Below are positions 15,501-24,620 of a stretch of DNA of 61,540 nt, in pieces (position 1 is the first letter of the stretch; each line of letters begins with the position of its first letter). Position numbers and translations under genes: made by a program. A model generated the notes under the pieces. It was not told the origin of the DNA. It searched no databases and saw nothing but the letters and a program-made list of their open reading frames with translations. The stretch lies in the NCBI GenBank assembly GCA_047605685.1, contig JASGFF010000004.1:1-61540 (forward strand). The letters are read 5' to 3'. The DNA comes from JAUASV01 sp047605685 (GTDB lineage: Bacteria > Actinomycetota > Actinomycetes > Actinomycetales > Microbacteriaceae).

Positions 15501-16556
15501 ATGTCGGACAGCAGCGGAGCATCCCCGGGGGCGACCGCCGTCACGCTCGAGGACGTCGCGCGCGCCGCCGGCGTCTCGCTGGCCACCGCCTCGCGCGTGC
15601 TCAACGGCTCCACCCGCAGGGTGGCCGACTCCTACCGGGCCAAGGTCGAGGTCGAGGCCGCACGGCTGGGCTACACGGCGAACCTGTCGGCGCAGGCGAC
15701 GGCCCGCGGCACCGCGGCGATCATCGCCCTGCTGGTCGCCGACATCGCCGACCCCTACTTCGGCCAGATCGCCGCGGGCGTCGCGCGCGGCGCCGACGAG
15801 GCGGGGCTCGTGGTCACGATCGCGATCACCGAGCGCGACCTCGACCGGGAGGTGCGGCTGCTGCGGGCGCTGCGGGGCCAGCGGCCGCGGGGCGTCATCC
15901 TCGCCGCATCCCGCTCCACCGACTCGGCAGAGCCGACGCTCCGGAAGGAGCTCGCCGCCATCGCGGCCTTCGGCGGACGGGTCGTGGCCCTCGGCCCGGG
16001 TGCGGGGGAGGTGCGCTCGGTGCTCGTCGACAACCGCGGCGGTGCGCGGGCGCTCGGCACGGCGCTGGCCGCGCGCGGGTACCGTCGGGCGGTCGTGCTC
16101 GCGGCAGCGGAGGGCGTGTATACCTCCGACGAGCGCGTGACGGGCTTCGCCGAGGGCTTCGCCGAGGGCGGCGGCGTGATCGAACGCATCCACCGCGGCG
16201 GCTTCACCCGGGAGTCGGGCGCGGCGCTGGCGGCTGCGGCGCTCGAGGCGGGCGTCGAGCCCGGCACGCTCGTGTTCGCGATCAGCGACGTGGTCGCCAT
16301 CGGCGCCCTCTCGGCGTTCGCCGCCGCCGGTCGCGCGGTCGGGGCCGACATCGCGCTGGCCGGCTTCGACGACATCCCCACCAGTCGCGATGTGACGCCC
16401 TCGCTGAGCACCGTGCGGGTTCCGCTGGACGAGGTCGGCTACCAGGCGCTGCGCGCCGCGGTGGACGCCGACTGGCGGTCGGCGGGGCCGCTCGCGCTCG
16501 AGGCGGTGCTGCGCGAGAGCACGCCGGGGCCGGATGCGCGAGGGCCGGCCGCGTGA
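15501..16556 (+). CDS. LacI-family transcriptional repressor (second)
   Basis: The 351-aa product has the N-terminal helix-turn-helix VTLEDVARAAGVSLATASRV and a sugar-binding domain ending LAGFDDIPTSRDVTPSLST. A -10-like TAGAAT (15488-15493) ends 7 nt before ATG 15501, so a leaderless start there is preferred; an ATG also occurs at 15498. It therefore may have its own promoter inside the operon. It overlaps the glycerate kinase start (GTGA). It is a candidate reader of the operators in the 11971-12230 inverted repeat, while the repressor at 2670-3680 may read the left group; this division is inferred. Confidence 0.92.
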   Translation: MSDSSGASPGATAVTLEDVARAAGVSLATASRVLNGSTRRVADSYRAKVEVEAARLGYTANLSAQATARGTAAIIALLVADIADPYFGQIAAGVARGADEAGLVVTIAITERDLDREVRLLRALRGQRPRGVILAASRSTDSAEPTLRKELAAIAAFGGRVVALGPGAGEVRSVLVDNRGGARALGTALAARGYRRAVVLAAAEGVYTSDERVTGFAEGFAEGGGVIERIHRGGFTRESGAALAAAALEAGVEPGTLVFAISDVVAIGALSAFAAAGRAVGADIALAGFDDIPTSRDVTPSLSTVRVPLDEVGYQALRAAVDADWRSAGPLALEAVLRESTPGPDARGPAA

Positions 16557-17728
16557 GCGCCGGACGCGGGGGAACCCGCCGCGTCGTCTTCGCGCCCGAC
16601 AGCTTCAAGGGATCGATCCGTGCGGCGGCGGCGGCCGAGGCCCTCGCCGAGGGCTGGCGGGGCGCCGACCCTGAGGCGGAGCTCGTGCTGCGGCCGATGG
16701 CCGACGGCGGCGAGGGCACGCTGGACGCCTTCGCCGTCGCGGTTCCCGGTGCCCGGCGGATGCCCGTCGCGGTCCCGGCGCCGGACGGGCGGGGTCCGGG
16801 GCTCGAGGCCGAGTGGCTGCTGCTGCCGGCGACCCCCGACGCGCCGGCTGGCACCGGGGTGGTGGAGCTCGCCTGCACCTGCGGGATCGAGCTGTTCGGC
16901 GGGCGCCGCGACCCCTGGCACGCCTCGACCGAGGGGTTCGGGGTCGCCATCGCCGACGCCCTCGACGCCGGGGTGTCCCGGCTCGTGCTCGCGATCGGCT
17001 CCAGCGCCTCGACCGACGGCGGGGCCGGGATGCTGCACGCCCTCGGCGCCCGCTTCCTCGCCGGCGGCGGGAGCCCGGTGGACCGGCTCGACGCCGCGGC
17101 GCTGCGGCGGGTCGCCTCGGTCGACCTCGGCGGCCTGCGGCCGCCGCCCGCGGGCGGGGCGATCGTGCTCAGCGACGTGACCGCGCCGCTCTGCGGCCCC
17201 GCGGGCGCCGCCGCCGTGTTCGGCCCGCAGAAGGGCCTCGCCGCGGCGGAGACCGAGGAGGCGGACGCGCTGCTGCGCCACTACGCGCGGCTGTTCGAGG
17301 TCGCCACCGGCACTCCTGACCTCGGCACCCCTGACCCCGGCACCCCCGGCGCCGGGGCGGCGGGCGGCACCGGGTTCGGGCTGCTCGCCTGGGGGGCGCG
17401 GCTCACGCCGGGCGCGGCCGAGATCGCCGACCTGGTGGGCCTGGCCGAGGCGGTGGCCGCCGCATCCCTCGTCGTCACCGGGGAGGGCGCCTACGACGGG
17501 CAGTCCGCCTCCGGCAAGGCGCCCGCCCACGTGGCCGCTCTCGCGGCGGCGGCGCGGACCCCCGCGGCGCTCGTCGCCGGGCACATCGACCGCGGCGCCG
17601 AGCTCGGCGGCTTCGCCGCATCCCTCTCCCTCACCGCCCTCGCCGGCTCCGCCGGTGCCGCCCTCGCCGATCCCGGCCGGTGGCTGCGCGCCGCCGGCCG
17701 GGAGCTCGCCCTCGCCGTCCACGCCTGA
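16553..17728 (+). CDS. glxK: Glycerate kinase
   Basis: The 391-aa protein matches the GarK/GlxK glycerate 2-kinase family: FAPDSFKGSIRA at the start, RPMADGGEGTLDA, AIGSSASTDGGAGML and VTGEGAYDGQSASGKAP near the C-terminus. It phosphorylates glycerate to a phosphoglycerate, the last step when sugar acids are split to tartronate semialdehyde. Its presence supports a sugar-acid endpoint for the cluster. The GTG start overlaps the LacI stop. An internal low-complexity stretch (GTPDLGTPDPGTPG) comes from a 15-bp repeat near 17310-17345. Confidence 0.93.
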   Translation: MSAGRGGTRRVVFAPDSFKGSIRAAAAAEALAEGWRGADPEAELVLRPMADGGEGTLDAFAVAVPGARRMPVAVPAPDGRGPGLEAEWLLLPATPDAPAGTGVVELACTCGIELFGGRRDPWHASTEGFGVAIADALDAGVSRLVLAIGSSASTDGGAGMLHALGARFLAGGGSPVDRLDAAALRRVASVDLGGLRPPPAGGAIVLSDVTAPLCGPAGAAAVFGPQKGLAAAETEEADALLRHYARLFEVATGTPDLGTPDPGTPGAGAAGGTGFGLLAWGARLTPGAAEIADLVGLAEAVAAASLVVTGEGAYDGQSASGKAPAHVAALAAAARTPAALVAGHIDRGAELGGFAASLSLTALAGSAGAALADPGRWLRAAGRELALAVHA

Positions 17729-17734
17729 GGCCAC

Positions 17735-17801
17735 GGCGGCCCAGGAACGGCGGCTCAGGAACGGCGGCCCAGGAACAGCGGCCCAGGAACAGCCGCCCAG
17801 G
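17735..17801. repeat. 14-bp tandem repeat array
   Basis: Four full copies and one partial copy of GGCGGCCCAGGAAC occupy the gap between the convergent glxK and glgB genes. Copies 2-5 differ by one or two bases. The unit is not a multiple of three and lies outside coding sequence. Confidence 0.95.
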
Positions 17802-17809
17802 CCGGGCGG
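17793..17809. terminator. Hairpin between convergent glxK and glgB
   Basis: CCGCCC (17793-17798) pairs with GGGCGG (17804-17809) across a 5-nt loop. There is no U tract, so terminator function is only suggested by position. Confidence 0.4.
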
Positions 17810-17812
17810 TGT

Positions 17813-19984
17813 TCAGGCCCGGTGTCGCAGGTACAGCGCCCCGAGCGGCGGCAGGGTGAGCTCGGCGGAGTGCGCGCGGCCGGCCCAGGGCACATCCGTG
17901 GCCGTGACGCCGCCGAGGTTGCCCACGCCCGATCCGCCGAAGTCCGCGGCATCCGTGTTGACGATCTCCTCCCACGCGCCCGGCAGCGGCAGCCCGACGC
18001 GGTAGCGGCCCACCGGCCGGCCGGAGAAGTTGAACAGTCCCGCGACGGGCGCGGCGCCCGGTGCGCCCCAGCGCACGAAGGCGAGCACGTTGTTGGCCGC
18101 GTCGCCGTCCTCGAGCCACTCGAAGCCGCCCGGCTCGCCGTCACGCTGCCAGAGCGCCGGCTCGGCACGGTACACCCGGTTGAGCGCGCCGACGAGGCGC
18201 TGCAGCCCCCGGTGCGCCGGCTGATCGAGGATCCACCAGTCGAGGCCGCGCTGCTCGGACCACTCCGAGGGCTGGCCGAACTCGCAGCCCATGAACAGCA
18301 GCTGCTTGCCCGGGTGCGCCCACATGAACGCCAGGTAGGCGCGCACGTTCGCGAGTCGCTGCCACTGGTCGCCCGGCATCTTGGCCAGCAGCGAGCCCTT
18401 GCCGTGCACCACCTCGTCGTGGCTGATCGGCAGCAGGAACTGCTCCGTGTACTGGTACACCATCGAGAACGTGATCTCGCCGTGGTGGTGGCTGCGGTAC
18501 ATCGGATCGTGACCGAAGTAGTCGAGCGAGTCGTGCATCCAGCCCATGTTCCACTTCAGGCCGAAGCCCAGGCCGCCGGCATCCGTGCGCGCCGTCACGC
18601 CCGGATAGGCGGTGGACTCCTCGGCGATCATCACGATGCCGGGGTTGCGCTTGTAGGCGGTCGCCGTGACCTCCTGCAGGAACGCGATCGCCTCGAGGTT
18701 CTCCCGCCCGCCGAACACGTTCGGCAGCCACTGGCCGTCCTCGCGGGAGTAGTCGAGGTAGAGCATCGAGGCCACGGCGTCGACGCGCAGCCCGTCGACG
18801 TGGAACTCCTCGAGCCAGTACAGCGCGTTCGCGACCAGGAAGTTGCGCACCTGGCTGCGGCCGTAGTCGAAGATGTAGGTGCCCCAGTCCTGGTGCTCGC
18901 CCCGGCGCGGGTCGGCGTGCTCGTAGAGCGGCCGGCCGTCGAAGCGCGCGAGCGCCCAGTCGTCCTTCGGGAAGTGCCCCGGCACCCAGTCCATGATCAC
19001 GCCGAAGCCGGCGCGGTGCAGCCGGTCGATCAGGTAGCGCAGGTCGTCCGGATGCCCGAAGCGGCTCGTCGGCGCGAAGTAGCCGGTCACCTGGTAGCCC
19101 CAGGACGGGCCGTAGGGGTGCTCGGCGAGCGGCAGGAACTCGACGTGGGTGAAGCCGGTCTCCTCCAGATGGCCGATCAGCTCCCCGGCCGCCGAGCGGT
19201 AGTCGAGGCCCGGACGCCAGGAACCCAGGTGCAACTCGTAGACGCTCATCGGCGAGCTCGCCGGCTCGCGGCGGGCGCGCTGCGCCATCCACTCGTCGTC
19301 GCCCCAGGCGAAGTGCGAGCGGCCGACGCGCGAGCCGGTCGCGGGCGGAACCTCGGTGTAGCGCGCCATCGGGTCCGCCTTGGCCAGCCAGCGCCCGTCG
19401 GCGCCGAGGATCTCGAACTTGTACACCGTGCCGGGCCCGAGCCCCGGCACGAACAGTTCCCACACGCCGTTGTCGTCGAGACGGCGCATGGCGTGGCCGA
19501 GGCCGTCCCAGGAGTTGAAGTCGCCGATGACGCGCACGGCGCGCGCGTGCGGCGCCCACACCGAGAACGCCGTGCCCTCGACGCCCTCGTGCGGCCGGCA
19601 GTGCGCGCCGAGCACGTGCCAGAGCTGCTCGTGCCGGCCCTCGCCGAACAGGTACAGGTCCACCTCGCCGACGGTCGGCACGAAACGGTAGGGGTCGTCC
19701 GCGCTCCAGCCCGGGCCGTTCTCGTAGCTCGTCTCCACCGTGTAGGCCTGCCCGGGGCCGGTCGCGACCGCCTGCCACAGGCCGTCCGCCACGTGCGCGA
19801 ACGGCACGCGCTCGCCGTCCGCACGCACCGCCGTCACTCCCCGGGCGAGCGGCCGGATGACCCGCAGCACCCAGCCGCCCTCGATCGGGTGCTGGCCGAG
19901 GGCGTCGTGCGGGCGCGGATGCCGGCCCTCGACGAGCGCGCGGATGTGCTCGGGATGCAGCGCGGGCGCGCTCGGCTCGGTCAT
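17813..19984 (-). CDS. glgB: 1,4-alpha-glucan branching enzyme
   Basis: The 723-aa protein has the GlgB architecture: N1 domain, CBM48 (about 115-210), and a GH13 barrel with the nucleophile Asp in GLRVDAVASMLYLDYSR, acid/base Glu in IMIAEESTAYPGVT and the third Asp in ISHDEVVHGKGSL. It introduces alpha-1,6 branches into linear alpha-glucan in the cytoplasm. It is translationally coupled (ATGA) to glgE upstream, the usual pairing in the GlgE pathway. Length is normal for the family. Confidence 0.97.
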   Translation of the reverse strand: MTEPSAPALHPEHIRALVEGRHPRPHDALGQHPIEGGWVLRVIRPLARGVTAVRADGERVPFAHVADGLWQAVATGPGQAYTVETSYENGPGWSADDPYRFVPTVGEVDLYLFGEGRHEQLWHVLGAHCRPHEGVEGTAFSVWAPHARAVRVIGDFNSWDGLGHAMRRLDDNGVWELFVPGLGPGTVYKFEILGADGRWLAKADPMARYTEVPPATGSRVGRSHFAWGDDEWMAQRARREPASSPMSVYELHLGSWRPGLDYRSAAGELIGHLEETGFTHVEFLPLAEHPYGPSWGYQVTGYFAPTSRFGHPDDLRYLIDRLHRAGFGVIMDWVPGHFPKDDWALARFDGRPLYEHADPRRGEHQDWGTYIFDYGRSQVRNFLVANALYWLEEFHVDGLRVDAVASMLYLDYSREDGQWLPNVFGGRENLEAIAFLQEVTATAYKRNPGIVMIAEESTAYPGVTARTDAGGLGFGLKWNMGWMHDSLDYFGHDPMYRSHHHGEITFSMVYQYTEQFLLPISHDEVVHGKGSLLAKMPGDQWQRLANVRAYLAFMWAHPGKQLLFMGCEFGQPSEWSEQRGLDWWILDQPAHRGLQRLVGALNRVYRAEPALWQRDGEPGGFEWLEDGDAANNVLAFVRWGAPGAAPVAGLFNFSGRPVGRYRVGLPLPGAWEEIVNTDAADFGGSGVGNLGGVTATDVPWAGRAHSAELTLPPLGALYLRHRA

Positions 19985-21972
19985 CGGGCCCCTCTCGGGT
20001 AGCTCACGGACAGGATGTGCACCGGCTCGACGAAGGCGTCGAGGCGCACGAAGTTCGCCGTGCCCCAGAGCCAGTGCGCGCCCGTGACGAGATCCGTCAC
20101 GCGCACCGGGTCCTCGGACGCCAGGCCGAACAGCCGCGGGTCGAGGTAGACCGTCGTCTCGCGCACCGAGTGCGGGTCGAGGTTCGCGACCACGATGACG
20201 CCGTCGGGCCGCCCGCCGGGGGCGAAGCGCGCCGGCAGGTGCTTCGAGTAGACGAGCACCGCCTCATCGTCGCTCCAGTGCGTGTGCAGGTTGCGCAGCT
20301 GGCGCAGCGCCGGGTGCGCCCGCCGGATCTCGTTCAGCCGGGCGAGGTAGGGCGCGAGCGAGCGGCCCTCCGCCTCGGCCTTCGCCCAGTCGCGCGGCTT
20401 GTACTCGTACTTCTCGCTGTCGATGTTCTCCTCGGAGCCCGGCCGGGCGACGTTCTCGATGAGCTCGTAGCCGGCGTAGACGCCCCAGCTGGGGCTCGCG
20501 GTCGCGGCGATCGCCGCGCGCACCTTGTAGGCCGGCACGCCGCCGAACTGCAGGTACTCGGTGAGGATGTCCGGGGTGTTCACGAAGAAGTTGGGGCGCA
20601 GGTGGTCGCTCGTGACCCGGCTGACCTCGGTGAGGTACTCCTCGAGCTCCGGCTTGGTGTTGCGCCAGGTGAAGTACGTGTAGCTCTGCTGGAAGCCGGC
20701 GGCGGCGAGCGACTGCATCATCGCCGGCCGGGTGAAGGCCTCGGCGAGGAACACCACGTCCGGGCTCTCGGCGCCGACGGTCGCGATCAGCCACTCCCAG
20801 AACGCGAGCGGCTTGGTGTGCGGGTTGTCCACCCGGAAGATCCGGATGCCCTGGGCGATCCAGTGCCGCACGATGCGCAGCACCTCGGCGCGGATGCCCT
20901 CCGGGTCGTTGTCGAAGTCCAGCGGGAAGATGTCCTGGTACTTCTTCGGCGGGTTCTCCGCGTAGGCGATCGTGCCGTCCGGCCTGGTGCTGAAGAACTC
21001 CGGGTGCTCGCGCACCCACGGGTGGTCCGGCGACGCCTGCAGGGCGAGGTCGAGCGCCACCTCGATGCCCAGCCTCGCGGCCTCGCGCACGAAGAATCGC
21101 AGGTCGGCGACGGTGCCGAGGTCGGGGTGGACGGCGTCGTGGCCGCCGGCCTCCGAGCCGATCGCCCACGGCGAGCCGGGGTCGCCGGGCCCGGCGACGA
21201 GGCTGTTGTTCGGACCCTTGCGGAAGCTGTGCCCGATCGGGTGGATGGGCGGCAGGTAGACGACGTCGAAGCCCATCGCGGCGACGGCCGGCAGCCGCCT
21301 CGCCGCCGTGCGCAGCGTGCCCGACACCCAGTTGCCGTCACGACGGCGCCTCGCCCCCTCGCTGCGCGGGAACAGCTCATACCAGGAGCCGACGCCGGCG
21401 CGCTCGCGCTCCACCCGCACGACGACCGGCGCGCTCTCGGTGACCAGGCTGCGCGGGCGGCGGCGGAGCGCCCGCGCGAGCCGCGGGTCGGCGACGACGG
21501 CGAGCCGCGAGGCGGGGGAGCGGCCGGCGTCCACGAGCGCGCTCGCGGCGTCCTGCAGCGGCCGGGAGCGGCCGGCACGGCGCAGCAGCTCCGCACCGGT
21601 CGCGAACACCAGCTCGACGTCGATGCCCGCGGGCACCTTCACCTCGGCGGTGTGCAGCCAGGTCCCCCAGTCGTCGGAGAAGGCGCGGATGCGGTAGCAC
21701 CACCGGCCGGGCGTGCCGAGCTGCACGAGAGCACGCCAGCGGTCCGGGACATCCGGCACCGGATGCATCGCCGTGACCGTCTCGACGCCGTCGGGGGCGG
21801 TGAGCACGACCTCAGCGCCGACGAGGTCGTGGCCCTCCCGGAACACCGTGGCCTCGACGGGCACCACCTCGCCCGCGTAGGCCTTCGTCGGCCAGCCGTT
21901 CTCGCTCGGACGCGGCCAGAGCTCCCGGATCGGGATGCGACCGATCGCGGGGACGAATCCCGGGGGCACCAT
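19981..21972 (-). CDS. glgE: Alpha-1,4-glucan:maltose-1-phosphate maltosyltransferase
   Basis: The 663-aa product matches GlgE (GH13_3): IGRIPI start, N-terminal domain, then a barrel with MGFDVVYLPPIHPIGHSFRK, nucleophile Asp382 in FRVDNPHTKP and acid/base Glu411 in FLAEAFTRP, spaced 29 residues as in the Streptomyces enzyme. It extends alpha-glucan using maltose-1-phosphate. treS and pep2, which make that donor, are not in the window. Start codon ATG 21972; the gene is divergent from glgP with a 74-bp gap. Confidence 0.97.
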   Translation of the reverse strand: MVPPGFVPAIGRIPIRELWPRPSENGWPTKAYAGEVVPVEATVFREGHDLVGAEVVLTAPDGVETVTAMHPVPDVPDRWRALVQLGTPGRWCYRIRAFSDDWGTWLHTAEVKVPAGIDVELVFATGAELLRRAGRSRPLQDAASALVDAGRSPASRLAVVADPRLARALRRRPRSLVTESAPVVVRVERERAGVGSWYELFPRSEGARRRRDGNWVSGTLRTAARRLPAVAAMGFDVVYLPPIHPIGHSFRKGPNNSLVAGPGDPGSPWAIGSEAGGHDAVHPDLGTVADLRFFVREAARLGIEVALDLALQASPDHPWVREHPEFFSTRPDGTIAYAENPPKKYQDIFPLDFDNDPEGIRAEVLRIVRHWIAQGIRIFRVDNPHTKPLAFWEWLIATVGAESPDVVFLAEAFTRPAMMQSLAAAGFQQSYTYFTWRNTKPELEEYLTEVSRVTSDHLRPNFFVNTPDILTEYLQFGGVPAYKVRAAIAATASPSWGVYAGYELIENVARPGSEENIDSEKYEYKPRDWAKAEAEGRSLAPYLARLNEIRRAHPALRQLRNLHTHWSDDEAVLVYSKHLPARFAPGGRPDGVIVVANLDPHSVRETTVYLDPRLFGLASEDPVRVTDLVTGAHWLWGTANFVRLDAFVEPVHILSVSYPRGAR

Positions 21973-22046
21973 GCACCGAACGTACCGCGCCGCGGACCGC
22001 CCGAGGGCCGGAGCCTCGTGCCAGTGGCTGTCCTAGGCTCGTTCGG

Positions 22047-24602
22047 GTGAAGGCCATCCGACGGTTCACCGTCCGCACCGTGCTGCCCGAGCGCCTGCGG
22101 GCCCTGGAGAGGCTCGCCGCGAACCTGCGCTGGTCGTGGCACGAGCCGACGGCGCGGCTGTTCCAGTCGATCGACCCGCTCGCCTGGGAGTCCACCGGCG
22201 AAGACCCGGTCGCCCTGCTCGGCGAGGTCGATCCGTCCCGCCTCGACGAGCTCGCCGGCGACGACGGCTTCATCGAGCGCGCCGAGGATCTCGCCGCCGA
22301 GCTGGAGGACTACCTCAGCGAGCCGCGCTGGTACCAGGGGCTCGAGGACGCCCCCGCCTCGATCGCCTACTTCTCGCCGGAGTTCGGCATCGCCGCCGCC
22401 CTGCCGCAGTACTCCGGTGGTCTCGGCATCCTCGCCGGCGACCACCTCAAGGCCGCCTCCGACCTCGGCGTGCCGATCATCGGCGTCGGCCTGTTCTACG
22501 CGGCCGGCTACTTCCGCCAGTCGATCTCGCGCGAGGGCTGGCAGCAGGAGGCGTACCCGGTGCACGACCCGGACGGGCTGCCGCTGACGGTGCTGCGGCA
22601 TCCCGACGGCCGGGCCGTGCTCGTGACCCTCGCCCTGCCGGAGGGCCGCACGCTCAGCGCGCGCGTCTGGCGGGCCGCCGTCGGGCGCATCCCGCTGCTG
22701 CTGCTCGACGCGGACGTGCCGGAGAACGAGGAGCCGCTGCGCGGGGTCACCGACCGGCTCTACGGCGGCGGCGGCGAGCACCGGCTGCTGCAGGAGCTGC
22801 TGCTGGGCATCGGCGGTGTGCGGGCCATCCGGCTCTTCGTCGAGCTCACCGGGGCGAGCGCCCCGACCGTGTTCCACACGAACGAGGGGCACGCCGGCTT
22901 CCTCGGGCTGGAGAGGATCGGCGACCTCATCGCCGCCGGCCTCGGCTTCGACGAGGCGCTGCAGGCGGTGCGGGCCGGCACGGTGTTCACCACCCACACC
23001 CCGGTGCCGGCCGGCATCGACCGCTTCGACCTCGGCCTCGTCGAACGCTACCTCTCCACCGGGCTGCTGCCGGGGGTCGAGGTCGCCGACGCGCTCGACC
23101 TCGGCCGGGAGGACTACGACGGCGGCGACCCGGCGACGTTCAACATGGCGGTGATGGGATTCCGGCTCGGCCAGCGCGCCAACGGCGTCTCGCTGCTGCA
23201 CGGCGACGTGTCCCGCCGGATGTTCGGCCCGCTCTGGCCGGGCTTCGAGCCCGAGGACGTGCCGATCGGCTCGGTCACGAACGGGGTGCACGCCCCCACC
23301 TGGACCGACCCGGCGGTGCAGGAGCTCGCCCTCGACGTCCTCGGCTCGCCGAGCACGTCGAGGGCCGACTGGGCGTCGGCGGCGCTCGGCGACGGCGCGC
23401 TCTGGGAGCTGCGCGGGCGGCTGCGCGAGCAGCTCGTCGAGGACGCCCGCGCCCGGGTGCGCGCCGCCTGGGACGAGCAGAACCCCGGCACGACGCCACC
23501 GGCCTGGATCGAGACGATGCTCGATGCGAACGTGCTCACCATCGGCTTCGCCCGCCGGGTACCCACCTACAAGCGGCTGACGCTCATGCTCGAGGACCCG
23601 GAGCGGCTGCGCGCCCTGCTCACCCATCCCCAGCGCCCGGTGCAGATCGTCATCGCCGGCAAGTCGCACCCGGCGGACGAGGAGGGCAAGCGGCTCATCC
23701 AGCGCCTCGTCCAGTTCTCACAGGACGCCCGGGTGCGCGAGCGCATCGTGTTCCTGCCGAACTACGACATCGCGATGGCGAAGCGGCTCTACCCCGGCTG
23801 TGACGTGTGGCTCAACAACCCGCTGCGGCCGCTCGAGGCCTGCGGCACCTCGGGCATGAAGGCGGCGCTCAACGGCAGCCTGAACCTGTCGATCCTGGAC
23901 GGCTGGTGGGCCGAGTTCTACGACGGCGAGAACGGCTGGGCGATCCCGACCGCGGATGCCGCGGGCGACGCCGCCGAGCGCGACCACCTCGAGGCACAGG
24001 CGCTCTACGACATCGTCGAGCACCAGATCGCGCCACGGTTCTACGACCGCGACGCCGACGGCGTGCCGGTGCGCTGGGTCGCCTCGATCCGGCACAGCCT
24101 GGCGACGCTCTCGCCCGCGCTCAGCGCCGAGCGGATGGTGCGCGAGTACGTCGAGACGCTGTACCTGCCCGCGGCGCGCTCCGCCGCCGCGATCGCCGCC
24201 GGGGGCTTCGAGCCGGCGCGCGGGCTCGCCGCCTGGAAGGCGCGGGTCGTCGCGGCCTGGCCGGGCGTGCGGGTGCGGCACGTGGAGTCCGGCGGCGTCG
24301 ACACGGTGCCCCAGGTGGGAGACGCGCTGCACGTGCGTGCCCTCGTCGAGCTCGGCACCCTCGACCCCGCGGACGTGAAGGTGGAGGTCGTCTACGGGCG
24401 GGCCCGCGAGGGCGACCGGCTCGTCGACATCCAGCGTCTCGCCCTCGGCCTCGTGACGAGAGAGCCCGGCGCGCCGGCCGTGTTCGCCGGCGCGGTGCCG
24501 CTCGAGCGGGCGGGCAGCTTCGGCTACACGGTGCGGGTGGTGCCGCGGCATCCGCTGCTCGCCACGCCCGCCGAGCTCGGCCTCATCGCGGTCGCGGAGT
24601 AG
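22047..24602 (+). CDS. glgP: Alpha-glucan (glycogen) phosphorylase
   Basis: The 851-aa protein belongs to the short actinobacterial/archaeal alpha-glucan phosphorylase type: FTVRTVLPERLRALERLAAN, YFSPEFGIAAALPQYSGGLG, and the pyridoxal-phosphate lysine in CGTSGMKAALNGSLNLS. It releases glucose-1-phosphate (or maltose-1-phosphate in some GlgE organisms) from alpha-glucan. GTG 22047 lies 7 nt after TAGGCT (22034-22039), the leaderless arrangement common in this window. It is divergent from glgE-glgB. Confidence 0.95.
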   Translation: MKAIRRFTVRTVLPERLRALERLAANLRWSWHEPTARLFQSIDPLAWESTGEDPVALLGEVDPSRLDELAGDDGFIERAEDLAAELEDYLSEPRWYQGLEDAPASIAYFSPEFGIAAALPQYSGGLGILAGDHLKAASDLGVPIIGVGLFYAAGYFRQSISREGWQQEAYPVHDPDGLPLTVLRHPDGRAVLVTLALPEGRTLSARVWRAAVGRIPLLLLDADVPENEEPLRGVTDRLYGGGGEHRLLQELLLGIGGVRAIRLFVELTGASAPTVFHTNEGHAGFLGLERIGDLIAAGLGFDEALQAVRAGTVFTTHTPVPAGIDRFDLGLVERYLSTGLLPGVEVADALDLGREDYDGGDPATFNMAVMGFRLGQRANGVSLLHGDVSRRMFGPLWPGFEPEDVPIGSVTNGVHAPTWTDPAVQELALDVLGSPSTSRADWASAALGDGALWELRGRLREQLVEDARARVRAAWDEQNPGTTPPAWIETMLDANVLTIGFARRVPTYKRLTLMLEDPERLRALLTHPQRPVQIVIAGKSHPADEEGKRLIQRLVQFSQDARVRERIVFLPNYDIAMAKRLYPGCDVWLNNPLRPLEACGTSGMKAALNGSLNLSILDGWWAEFYDGENGWAIPTADAAGDAAERDHLEAQALYDIVEHQIAPRFYDRDADGVPVRWVASIRHSLATLSPALSAERMVREYVETLYLPAARSAAAIAAGGFEPARGLAAWKARVVAAWPGVRVRHVESGGVDTVPQVGDALHVRALVELGTLDPADVKVEVVYGRAREGDRLVDIQRLALGLVTREPGAPAVFAGAVPLERAGSFGYTVRVVPRHPLLATPAELGLIAVAE

Positions 24603-24620
24603 GGCCCCGCGCCGTCGCGC

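Noticed and set aside
17735..17801. CRISPR array
   Set aside because: Units are 14 bp and directly adjacent with no spacers; no cas genes are present. The same holds for the other tandem arrays in the window.
20017..22050. Long plus-strand frame opposite glgE, and similar ones opposite glgB, ligA and LLM genes
   Set aside because: Same reason: shadows of strong genes, no recognisable domain and no ribosome site.
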